64,000 nt of DNA from an uncultured Lachnospiraceae bacterium (GTDB lineage Bacteria > Bacillota > Clostridia > Lachnospirales > Lachnospiraceae): the NCBI GenBank assembly GCA_910587105.1, contig CAJUMB010000007.1:1-64000 (forward strand), given 5' to 3'. Below are positions 17,643 to 25,017 of the stretch, in pieces. The notes under the pieces were generated by a model. That model was given only the letters and a program-made list of their open reading frames with translations, was not told where the DNA came from and searched no databases. The position numbers were made by a program, and so were the translations under genes. The first letter of the stretch is position 1, and the number at the start of each line of letters is the position of its first letter.

Positions 17643-18944
17643 TCATTCTGCCCCGGCGGCAGCCTCGTTATCTTCCATCAGCAGCTGCTGGATACGTGTT
17701 TTATTGCGGCGCCGGAAAATGATTGATGCTGCAAGTGTCAGTACTCCGGAAGCCAGCAATATGTAATACAGACGGGTGTAAGCGCCTTCTTCACCCATCC
17801 GGTCCAGCCAGATTCCGATGAATGTGGGCATAAATGCATCTGCACTGTAAATGATTGTGGAAATGATTCCAAAGGCATTTCCCGTATCCTGCATAGGTAT
17901 TCCAGCTTCACGGATCTGGATAAATTTCTGGCTGCGGAACAGACCGGTTAAAATGATCTCAACGGCCAGGAGAGCGATAAATATGGGAAGATATTTACCT
18001 TCCTTTGGCAGAAAAATGAAGACAGCCAAAATCACCATATAAATCCAAGTACATGCTTCCAGGCAGAAGGTAGGCCCTTTCTTTTTCACCAGGAAGGAAC
18101 CGCAGAACGCTCCCAGGGGCTTCAGCCAGGCATTCATGGTGCCGATGTAGGCAATGGTTGCCACGGAAGCTCCGAATACTCCTGCCATGTCACCCAGATA
18201 TGACCCAATACAGGAACCAATGTTGTAGCCGCCGAAAGCGATGGCAACGCACAGCAGCAGGTCGGGGTTTTTCAGCAGCCGTATGGTCTGTTTCAAAGTG
18301 CTCTCTGTGGAGAGAATGGTCTCTCCTGTGGATTCTTCTTTTTCATCTTTTTCCACCTCATCGTCAAATACAAATAAGGAGATGACCGCGAACAGCAGCA
18401 GGAAACCGGCGTAAAACCAGATGACAAAACGCAGGCCGGCCACCATATCCACAAACTTGGTGAACAGAAATACGATAAATGTGCTGATGATCATCTCGCC
18501 CAGGCCACGGACCGTCTGCAGCCAGGAAAACGCCCGGTTTTCATCGCCTATGCTGCGGCCGAAGATACGGTTGCATTTGAGCATGGTATCCCAGAACGTC
18601 ACTGTGGTGGTGATGCCCATAACTGCATACAGCACCAGACAAACCCGGTAGCTGGGCCACAGCCCAAGGACAAAGTTGCAGATGGCTGTGCCGAGAAAAG
18701 ATACAAACATCAGCCAGCGGGGGGAGACTTTATCCGCGATAAAGCCTCCGATTAAGTAACCCACCACGGCAATCCATCCGTACACGGCATAGAGAACACC
18801 GAACTGGGTATTTGTCACAGACATGGCCTCAATAAATGCGTCATAAAAACTGGCACGGCAGAATAAAATGTACATGATTCCAAATGCGCCAAGGGCGCAG
18901 GTAATGAACTGTAACCATGCTTTCATGGATAGTTTTTTCCTCAT
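17643..18944 (-). CDS. Major facilitator superfamily transporter
   Basis: A 12-helix transporter (433 aa). The A-like motif between helices 2 and 3 reads GGFIADKVSPRW and there is a central acidic, glutamate-rich loop (EVEKDEKEE) at about residues 205-215. It starts at ATG 18944 after a GGGGGA ribosome site. It lies inside the demethylation operon, 30 bp after the MttB-like gene, and could import the methylated substrate or export the demethylated product. Family membership is clear; the substrate is not. Confidence 0.88.
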   Translation of the reverse strand: MRKKLSMKAWLQFITCALGAFGIMYILFCRASFYDAFIEAMSVTNTQFGVLYAVYGWIAVVGYLIGGFIADKVSPRWLMFVSFLGTAICNFVLGLWPSYRVCLVLYAVMGITTTVTFWDTMLKCNRIFGRSIGDENRAFSWLQTVRGLGEMIISTFIVFLFTKFVDMVAGLRFVIWFYAGFLLLFAVISLFVFDDEVEKDEKEESTGETILSTESTLKQTIRLLKNPDLLLCVAIAFGGYNIGSCIGSYLGDMAGVFGASVATIAYIGTMNAWLKPLGAFCGSFLVKKKGPTFCLEACTWIYMVILAVFIFLPKEGKYLPIFIALLAVEIILTGLFRSQKFIQIREAGIPMQDTGNAFGIISTIIYSADAFMPTFIGIWLDRMGEEGAYTRLYYILLASGVLTLAASIIFRRRNKTRIQQLLMEDNEAAAGAE

Positions 18945-18974
18945 AAATGTCCCCCTTTCCCTTTAGAGAGTGGT

Positions 18975-20384
18975 CTAAATAATTGAATGGTATTCTTCTG
19001 GAAGGAGACGGCGCAGGATTTCTTTGCGGTCTTCATCCAGGTCCGGTTCCGTATATTCCTCGATGCGCTTCTGCCATACCGGTGTCAGACGGTCTTCTGC
19101 GATTGGACAGTTGTTGGCGAACCAGCTGTTGTGAGGATCGCGGATGTCATATTTGGGTTCGAAGAATTCCTTGCGGTAAATGGGCAGAACACGTCCCAGA
19201 TAATTTCCCATGGTGCCTTTCTCTTTGATCTCATCAAAACGGAATGTCTCGTCACTGACCTCATAACCTTCCATTAAATGTCTGCATTTCAGAACACATT
19301 CCTCATCCCAGATGAACTTTTCATAGCCGATGGAATTCATGGAGTCCAGCAGGCCGCAGGCCATGGGCAGCAAATCTGCATGGAGCAGATGGGCGCTTAG
19401 TATGTTCATAAATGTCTCTGCACCGCACTGGATGTCCAGCACTTTGGATTCTGTATTGCTCACACCTGTCTGGTAGGGCAGTCCGTAGAAACGTGCCATC
19501 CGCTCTGTGGTGGCGCAGGCCCACATTGCCTCGATACCGCCGTACGCCGGGGCCAGATGCCGCATGTCATTAGAAGAAAAACGGGTGCAGTACAGAACCG
19601 GCGCGCCGGGACGGATCAACTGGGAATATACAATCCCTGCCAGAACCATGGCATTGCCAAGGGTGTAGGCTCCCGCCATGGTCTGGGGTCCGGAAGCGCC
19701 CAGTGTCACACCGCTGACGAACAGCACCGCCTGGCCGGCCGCTGACAGGACTTTCACCGCCTCGCACATATCCTGTGCCATCTGCATGGGGCCTACCGTA
19801 CAAGCCATGCCGGTGAGGATGGTTTTATCTTTGATTCCGTAGAACTGCTGCATAGCTTCCAGGCATTCTGCCACCACTTTTTCCCCGCCCAGCACAATGC
19901 CGTCCATGGGTTTGCGGCAGTATTTCAAAGCCACACCTAAGGCGTACTGCTGGCGTTTCTCCGGCTCCACATACTGGAAATCCAGTACATAGGGGTTTGA
20001 CATATCGATGACTTTGCTGGTCTCATTTAATTTATGAAAATTTACAAGGTGCTCATGGTTGGACTGTTCATAACGGTCCCCCTGCCGAACGTAGATTGGT
20101 CCGTAACAGGATTCATAGACCATGGGGGCGCCGCCTCCTACTGTGATATATTCTCCATCTCTGTTATAAAGATCATAGGACTTGGGGACTGTCTTCAGGG
20201 CATTTTCCAGCATTTCCCGGCTGATATATACGGTCTGTCCGTCCACCTTCGCCCCGTGCTTTTTAAAAAGTTCCACGGCTTCGTCCGAGTGGAAGGATGC
20301 TCCCACTTCGCTTAAGATCTTCACTGTCATTTCATGAATCTGTTCCACTTCCTGGTCTGTACCGATGGAATAATGAATCTGCAT
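18975..20384 (-). CDS. MttB-superfamily (COG5598) corrinoid methyltransferase, non-pyrrolysine
   Basis: Substrate:corrinoid methyltransferase (469 aa) of the trimethylamine methyltransferase superfamily. It is a complete open frame with no internal amber codon, so it belongs to the non-pyrrolysine branch that includes glycine betaine (MtgB), proline betaine (MtpB) and carnitine (MtcB) demethylases. Family blocks seen are HEMTVKILSEVG, MVYESCYGPIYV and SGVTLGASGPQTMAGAYTLG. The start at 20384 follows an AAAGGAGG site. It lies between an M55 peptidase gene and an MFS gene in one operon with the matching corrinoid protein and pterin methyltransferase. The methylated substrate is not determinable; a quaternary amine fits the OpuC-type importer. 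Confidence 0.9.
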   Translation of the reverse strand: MQIHYSIGTDQEVEQIHEMTVKILSEVGASFHSDEAVELFKKHGAKVDGQTVYISREMLENALKTVPKSYDLYNRDGEYITVGGGAPMVYESCYGPIYVRQGDRYEQSNHEHLVNFHKLNETSKVIDMSNPYVLDFQYVEPEKRQQYALGVALKYCRKPMDGIVLGGEKVVAECLEAMQQFYGIKDKTILTGMACTVGPMQMAQDMCEAVKVLSAAGQAVLFVSGVTLGASGPQTMAGAYTLGNAMVLAGIVYSQLIRPGAPVLYCTRFSSNDMRHLAPAYGGIEAMWACATTERMARFYGLPYQTGVSNTESKVLDIQCGAETFMNILSAHLLHADLLPMACGLLDSMNSIGYEKFIWDEECVLKCRHLMEGYEVSDETFRFDEIKEKGTMGNYLGRVLPIYRKEFFEPKYDIRDPHNSWFANNCPIAEDRLTPVWQKRIEEYTEPDLDEDRKEILRRLLPEEYHSII

Positions 20385-20483
20385 ATTTTTTTCCTCCTTT
20401 GGATTGGTATGTGCTCTCGGAATCTGTCCCGCACCTGTTGAGTAGAGAGTCAAAGGAATGAGACTTTTGACGTGCACATCATT

Positions 20484-21287
20484 TTATAAAATAAATTTGC
20501 ACGCTGTTAAAATATCAAACAAATCATCCGTTTCCAGCCGGATGGTATGGGCATCTACGGCTTCAAATCCCGGAAAATAGGACATTTTCAGGGCCTGAGG
20601 ATGTTCTTTATAACAAACTTCAAATACATAGTGTTTTGGCAGGGTGCATAATGCGCCGGACAGGTCCTGCTTCAGTGCATTCATGACCCCCTCACCGGTG
20701 AGCCGGACGGCAAGGCTGGGGGCAATGGATTTGGTATAAGCGCCTTTTCCCTCTTTTACTGCCAGTGTCTGTAATTTGGGATGCAGGTCTTTGGACATTT
20801 CACATAATGCCCGGTCCCCCTGGAGAAAAACGGTGGGAACACCTTCGCAGGCACAGGCGTAGCTGTAGAGATAAAATTCACTGCAGGAAACGCCGTTGAG
20901 TTTCATCCAAAAAGGATTGCGGGTCATGGTATGGGACAGGGGATTGCCCGGGTGCCCTGCCGGTGCATGGCATCCAAGGAATACTGCCGCGTCAAAGCTG
21001 GAGTCACAGCCGTCTGCCATGTCATAGGGATGGCCGCTCCAGCTGCGGATCACCTCACAGCAGTCCGGAAGTTTTGTCACATCAATATTGGTTCCCCAGT
21101 CATGGGCGTCGTTTACCAATATATATGTGGCTCCAGCGGCAATGGCGCCCTCGCAGGCAGCCACCACCTCCCGGGTCATCTGGTCTGCGTGGTACTGAGT
21201 CTTATCGGCGTGGTTCGTGATATCTACTTCATCCCACCGGGTTGTGGTGGTGATTCCTTCTATATCGCAGGTGATAAATACTTTCAT
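20484..21287 (-). CDS. M55-family D-aminopeptidase (DppA-like)
   Basis: Zinc peptidase of family M55 (267 aa, close to B. subtilis DppA). It has the DIEG metal motif at residues 8-11, NDAHDWG, FLGCHAPAG and the presumed nucleophile His region PLSHTMT, and SEFYLYSY. DppA releases D-Ala from D-Ala peptides. The start at 21287 has an AAGGAGG site. It is 13 bp from the corrinoid gene and 99 bp from the MttB-like gene, an odd partner for demethylation. It might split a methylated dipeptide-like precursor or act on another amide; that is inference. Confidence 0.88.
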   Translation of the reverse strand: MKVFITCDIEGITTTTRWDEVDITNHADKTQYHADQMTREVVAACEGAIAAGATYILVNDAHDWGTNIDVTKLPDCCEVIRSWSGHPYDMADGCDSSFDAAVFLGCHAPAGHPGNPLSHTMTRNPFWMKLNGVSCSEFYLYSYACACEGVPTVFLQGDRALCEMSKDLHPKLQTLAVKEGKGAYTKSIAPSLAVRLTGEGVMNALKQDLSGALCTLPKHYVFEVCYKEHPQALKMSYFPGFEAVDAHTIRLETDDLFDILTACKFIL

Positions 21288-21300
21288 ATATTATGCCTCC

Positions 21301-21936
21301 TTATGCGGCTGCCCATTCACGGCAGATGCGGACAGTTTCCTGGGGAAGGATTGCCCATGCGTCTGCGCCGATGAACGAACATCCCTCTGCGTTTACAGGA
21401 TTTCCTCCTACAATAATATGTACCCCTTCACGAAGTCCCGCAGCCTTAAATGCTTCCACTGTGTCTTTCATGGAATCAATGGCCAGAGTCAGCACACCGC
21501 TGAGACCGATGATAGTAATGCCGTTTTCTTTTGCTTTCTGTACGATTTCTTCAGGCTCCACATCAATGCCCAGGTCCAGCACTTCCAGACCGCCGGCCTC
21601 CAGCATAGCCCGGACAATGTTTTTTCCAATATCGTGCAGGTCGCCTTTTACTGTGCATAAGATCATTTTGCCGATGGATTCTCTGCCGTCTCCAGAGAGC
21701 GCTGGACGGATAATATCCATGACCCGTCCCATGAGCTCTCCGGCAAATACCAGGTCGCCCACAAAATATTCGCCTTCCTCAAAGCGGCGTCCCACCACTT
21801 CAAGACCTTCCTGGCATGCCTGCATACACAGGTCCGCGCCTTCTCCTTCTGCCGCCATAATGTCATTGGCGGCCTGGATCATCACATCCTCGTCCAGTTC
21901 TTCCATTGCTTCTCTCATTTTTTCCAGTGTCATCAT
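21301..21936 (-). CDS. Methyltransferase corrinoid protein (MtbC/MtgC-like)
   Basis: B12-binding methyl carrier (211 aa). The N-terminal cap helical domain spans about residues 1-85, and the cobalamin domain has D99-x-H101-xx-G104 (KGDLHDIGKNIV), whose His is the lower cobalt ligand; IIVGGNPVN completes the Rossmann fold. It would accept the methyl group from the MttB-like enzyme and pass it to the pterin methyltransferase encoded 17 bp upstream. It has a GGAGG ribosome site; the ATG at 21933 is an alternative start. Confidence 0.92.
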   Translation of the reverse strand: MMTLEKMREAMEELDEDVMIQAANDIMAAEGEGADLCMQACQEGLEVVGRRFEEGEYFVGDLVFAGELMGRVMDIIRPALSGDGRESIGKMILCTVKGDLHDIGKNIVRAMLEAGGLEVLDLGIDVEPEEIVQKAKENGITIIGLSGVLTLAIDSMKDTVEAFKAAGLREGVHIIVGGNPVNAEGCSFIGADAWAILPQETVRICREWAAA

Positions 21937-21953
21937 TGTGTATTCCTCCTTTT

Positions 21954-22766
21954 TTACTGGTTTTTTTGTAACGGTCCAATTTTTCCCTGGCGGTAAGCTT
22001 TGTTATATTTTCTGCAGCAGCGGTCACGGTCCATGAGCACATCCACAGCCAGCGCAGTTGCGGACACATCCCTGTTGGATGGGTCGATGATGGCGCTGTC
22101 CATTCCTGCAGACATGGCCAATGCCAGGAAGTTCAGGTTGATTGCCTTGCGAAAGGGCATTCCAAAGGATATATTGGACAGCCCTGATGTGGTGAGTACC
22201 GTGGGGTATTTCTCCTTGATCAGACGGATCGCATCCATAAATACGATCATGCTGTCATGCACTGCAGACACTGCCATCACCAGGGGATCTATTAAAATCC
22301 GTTCCGGGGTGATTCCAAAGCCGGCAGCCCTTTCGATGAGTGAAAAGGCGATTGCAGCCTTCTTCTCTGCGGTATAAGGGATTCCGTTATCGTCACAGGT
22401 CAGCGCAATCACTTTCCAGTCCGTTCCCTGTATCAATGGATAGATGACGTCACATTTATCCCCTTCGCCAGAAACGGAATTGATGATGCCAGGCTTTTTC
22501 ACTAGAGGAAACACCTCTTTTAAAATATTGGCGTTGGGGCTGTCAATGCAGATAGGCAGTTCTGATTCGTCCTGCACCACCTCAAGAAGCCATTTCAGAG
22601 TGTCCAGTTCTTTTTCCTGTGCTGTGCCTGCACAGACATCCAGATACTGGGCGCCCGCTTCCGTCTGCATCCGTGCCAGTTTCCGGATGAACGCTTCATC
22701 CCGGCTTTCAATGGCTGCCGCTGCAGATGGTATGGCGCCGTTGATTTTTTCTCCGATAATGATCAT
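21954..22766 (-). CDS. Methyltetrahydrofolate:corrinoid methyltransferase (MtgA/AcsE-like)
   Basis: TIM-barrel pterin-binding enzyme (270 aa) that moves the methyl group between the corrinoid protein and tetrahydrofolate. Motifs are IIGEKINGAIPS, the ALTCDDNGIP segment and DPSNRDVSAT. It is the first gene of the main demethylation operon, starting after a GGAGG site and a promoter about 75 bp upstream. Delivery of methyl groups to folate would feed Wood-Ljungdahl-type metabolism. Confidence 0.9.
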   Translation of the reverse strand: MIIIGEKINGAIPSAAAAIESRDEAFIRKLARMQTEAGAQYLDVCAGTAQEKELDTLKWLLEVVQDESELPICIDSPNANILKEVFPLVKKPGIINSVSGEGDKCDVIYPLIQGTDWKVIALTCDDNGIPYTAEKKAAIAFSLIERAAGFGITPERILIDPLVMAVSAVHDSMIVFMDAIRLIKEKYPTVLTTSGLSNISFGMPFRKAINLNFLALAMSAGMDSAIIDPSNRDVSATALAVDVLMDRDRCCRKYNKAYRQGKIGPLQKNQ

Positions 22767-22808
22767 CTGTAATTCCTCCTTATCTATGTTATTAGGTTAT
22801 ACATCTTA

Positions 22809-22848
22809 TATATAACGCTAGTATATACAAGAGAGAATTTATTGTCAA
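22809..22848 (-). promoter_or_regulatory. Promoter with overlapping GntR-type palindrome for the demethylation operon
   Basis: On the minus strand, TTGACA (22848-22843) and TATACT (22825-22820) are spaced by 17 bp, a near-perfect sigma-A promoter. A palindrome covers the -10: CTTGTATATA and TATATATAAG are inverted at nine of ten positions around a seven-base centre. It contains GTATATAC, which fits the HutC-subfamily GntR half-site pattern GT-N-TA-N-AC. The adjacent GntR/UTRA regulator is the natural candidate to bind it and block transcription. Confidence 0.65.
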
Positions 22849-23036
22849 TACTTTTTGTGAGATATTACCTTTTTACCAGAAAAAAGTGAAATATTTTGTG
22901 AAAATTTTATAGATATCACTGTTTAGACAGCAGATTGGGGCATTTACAGAAATGAAAAAAGTGTACCATATCCACCTGCTCATAACCAGAAACTTATCTG
23001 GCCGAATTTGTGATATCGTACACTGTCCATGATAGA

Positions 23037-23741
23037 TTATTTGTTAAAAACGAAGCCTGAAGTGCCGCTGAGCACTCCGTAAGAAGATAAAAGATACCGT
23101 TTCGTATATCCGATGCGGCTTCCTGTCTGAGAAATATCAATACCTGATATAAGCATCAGAGGTTCGTCTTTTTTGCATTTGAGCAGATGGAGAATTTCTC
23201 CTGGCGCTGTGACTGCCTGTATGCGCAGCTGGGTATAATAACTGAAGGAAGATCTTTTTGCATCAGCCGCATCCGGAAAGACTGCGAAGTTGATTTCGTC
23301 TTCAATGGAGGGATAGCCTTTGTCATAGGGAACATATTTGATACGAATGCCCAGGAAAAGTGTCCCTGAGTAGTCTTCACTGTAAATGGCAATCACCCGA
23401 TGGTCAGCTGAAATCTCCAGCGCTTCCTGTACATCCAAAGCCGGTTCTATAATTTTAATGTCCTTAAAGCGGCTCACTGCGTTTTCTATATTTTCGGGAA
23501 GGGATAGATTGATCTCGTCTCTGTGTGGGGTTCCCACGAAATACCCTCTCCGCGGTTTTGAATAGATTAGTTTTTCCTGTTCTAACCGTTTCAGCCCTTT
23601 GCGGACCGTTTCCCGGCTCGTCTCATACTGTATACACAATTCATTTTCGGAGGGGAGTATCTCACCGGAAACCAATTTCCCATCTATGATTTGATTACAC
23701 AGATCGGAAAAGATCACTTCATAAATAGGCTTATTCTTCAT
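23037..23741 (-). CDS. GntR-family regulator, HutC/UTRA subgroup
   Basis: Transcription factor (234 aa). The N-terminal winged helix has PIYEVIFSDLCNQI, GEILPSENELC, TSRETVRKGLKRLEQEKLI and RGYFVG; a UTRA ligand-binding domain fills residues ~75-230. It overlaps the upstream corrinoid gene by 11 bp and is followed, across about 270 bp, by the main demethylation operon on the same strand. It probably senses the methylated substrate or product and represses via the palindrome at 22809-22838. Confidence 0.92.
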   Translation of the reverse strand: MKNKPIYEVIFSDLCNQIIDGKLVSGEILPSENELCIQYETSRETVRKGLKRLEQEKLIYSKPRRGYFVGTPHRDEINLSLPENIENAVSRFKDIKIIEPALDVQEALEISADHRVIAIYSEDYSGTLFLGIRIKYVPYDKGYPSIEDEINFAVFPDAADAKRSSFSYYTQLRIQAVTAPGEILHLLKCKKDEPLMLISGIDISQTGSRIGYTKRYLLSSYGVLSGTSGFVFNK

Positions 23742-24390
23742 GTACCCTCCCTGTATTCACATGCTCATTGCAATATTTTAAGGTATCTTCCGGTTCATAG
23801 GCCGATGCATCTGCGTCCATGTTTTTCAGAATATTGTGGTCCACACATCCGCCGCCCAGCAGAATATAAACCTGATCCCGCAAGCCTGCGGCAGTGATCA
23901 TCTCTATGGTCTTTTTCATGGAATCCTGGGCAAAATGCATCATACCGCTGAGCAGTACAAACTGGGGATGATACTGCGCGATGGCATCCACAAATGTCTG
24001 GGGTTTTACATCAATTCCCAGGTCAATGACTTCAAAATTATCTGTGATTAAAAGACCCACCACAATATTTTTTCCGATTTCATGAATATCTTCTTCTACC
24101 ACTCCAATCAGAACACGTGCCTTTTTGGAGACGGCCTCCCCTTCTTTTGCCGGAGGGACGAGGATATCCAGCACAGAGCGGTACAGCATTCCGGAAAACA
24201 TCAAATCAGCTATAAAATATTCACCGTCCTCGAATTGTTTTTCCACCTGCTTCAGCCCTTCATTCAGGCCCTCCAGGATCTCATGGGGACTGCGCCCCTC
24301 CTCAATCATCTGTTTCGCGTAATACTGAGTCTTTCCTTCGTCAATCATTCCCATTGCTTTTACCAAGTCTTCATACAGCAGGTCTTTCAT
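23731..24390 (-). CDS. Second methyltransferase corrinoid protein
   Basis: Another MtbC/MtgC-like methyl carrier (219 aa) with cap domain and cobalamin motif D101-x-H103-xx-G106 (EEDIHEIGKNIV). It differs clearly from the carrier at 21301: the C-terminal glycine block is ILLGGGCVDHN. The start is ATG 24390 after a GGGGG site; TTG 24393 is an alternative. It is co-transcribed with the GntR gene rather than with a methyltransferase. It may serve a second methyltransferase elsewhere or share the same pterin methyltransferase. Confidence 0.9.
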   Translation of the reverse strand: MKDLLYEDLVKAMGMIDEGKTQYYAKQMIEEGRSPHEILEGLNEGLKQVEKQFEDGEYFIADLMFSGMLYRSVLDILVPPAKEGEAVSKKARVLIGVVEEDIHEIGKNIVVGLLITDNFEVIDLGIDVKPQTFVDAIAQYHPQFVLLSGMMHFAQDSMKKTIEMITAAGLRDQVYILLGGGCVDHNILKNMDADASAYEPEDTLKYCNEHVNTGRVHEE

Positions 24391-24437
24391 CAACCAGTCC
24401 CCCTTTCCGTGTAGTTTGAAAAACAGTTATCAGCATT

Positions 24438-24466
24438 ATGATACATGAGAGATTTTTCATTTTCAA
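24438..24466 (-). promoter_or_regulatory. Promoter for the corrinoid-GntR operon
   Basis: Minus-strand TTGAAA (24466-24461) and TATCAT (24443-24438) are spaced by 17 bp and sit about 50 bases upstream of the corrinoid start. No palindrome like the one at 22809-22838 is seen here, so this operon may be constitutive. Confidence 0.5.
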
Positions 24467-24575
24467 GCAATTTTCATAATTTATTTTGCATTTTCCCAGC
24501 TGCTTAAAAATACATGCAATAATTCCCCGCAGACTTTCATACAATACATAATAAGAACAAGATTTGGGTATCACC

Positions 24576-24989
24576 ATGAAAAAATATGCCATTGCCTTGG
24601 TTCTGCCGGGGCTCCTTCTGTGTCTGCTGTGCGGCTGTAAAGTGACCAATCTGAAATCAGAGGAGAAGCAGCCGCTGGAATACACTGTGGTGAAGGAAGA
24701 AGACATCCCGCCGGCCATTGGCAGTCTCATCGAGAGCAAAAAGCAGGAGGAATTCCAGATTACGTATCAGGACGGGGCGTATCTTTATCTGCTGAGGGGC
24801 TATGGACGCCAGAAAACAGGGGGATATAGTATTCAGGTGGAGGAACTGATGCTGTCTGCAGAGTCGATTCTTTTTAAGACGTCTCTGATCGGACCGTCAA
24901 AGGAGGAAGAACCATCCCTGGAGCCTTCCTATCCTTATATTGTTGTAAAGCTGGAATACCGTGAGGCGCCCGTGCAGTTTGAGGGATAG
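24576..24989 (+). CDS. PrcB-domain-like lipoprotein
   Basis: Small secreted lipoprotein (about 137 aa). Signal: KKYAIALVLPGLLLCLLCGC with lipobox LLCGC. The C-terminal half (GGYSIQVEELMLSAE through PYPYIVVKLEYREAPVQF-like pattern) resembles the PrcB C-terminal domain found in protease-complex and cell-surface proteins. It is transcribed toward the SPOCS/LysM gene, 28 bp ahead of it, suggesting a possible envelope or sporulation role. The ATG at 24576 has a weak ribosome site; a TTG four codons upstream is the alternative. Confidence 0.65.
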   Translation: MKKYAIALVLPGLLLCLLCGCKVTNLKSEEKQPLEYTVVKEEDIPPAIGSLIESKKQEEFQITYQDGAYLYLLRGYGRQKTGGYSIQVEELMLSAESILFKTSLIGPSKEEEPSLEPSYPYIVVKLEYREAPVQFEG

Positions 24990-25017
24990 AAATCGTGTAT
25001 GAAAAGGAGCGAAACGA

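Noticed and set aside
18975..20384. A pyrrolysine-dependent trimethylamine methyltransferase.
   Set aside because: The frame has no internal TAG and is full length, so it belongs to the non-pyrrolysine MttB branch.
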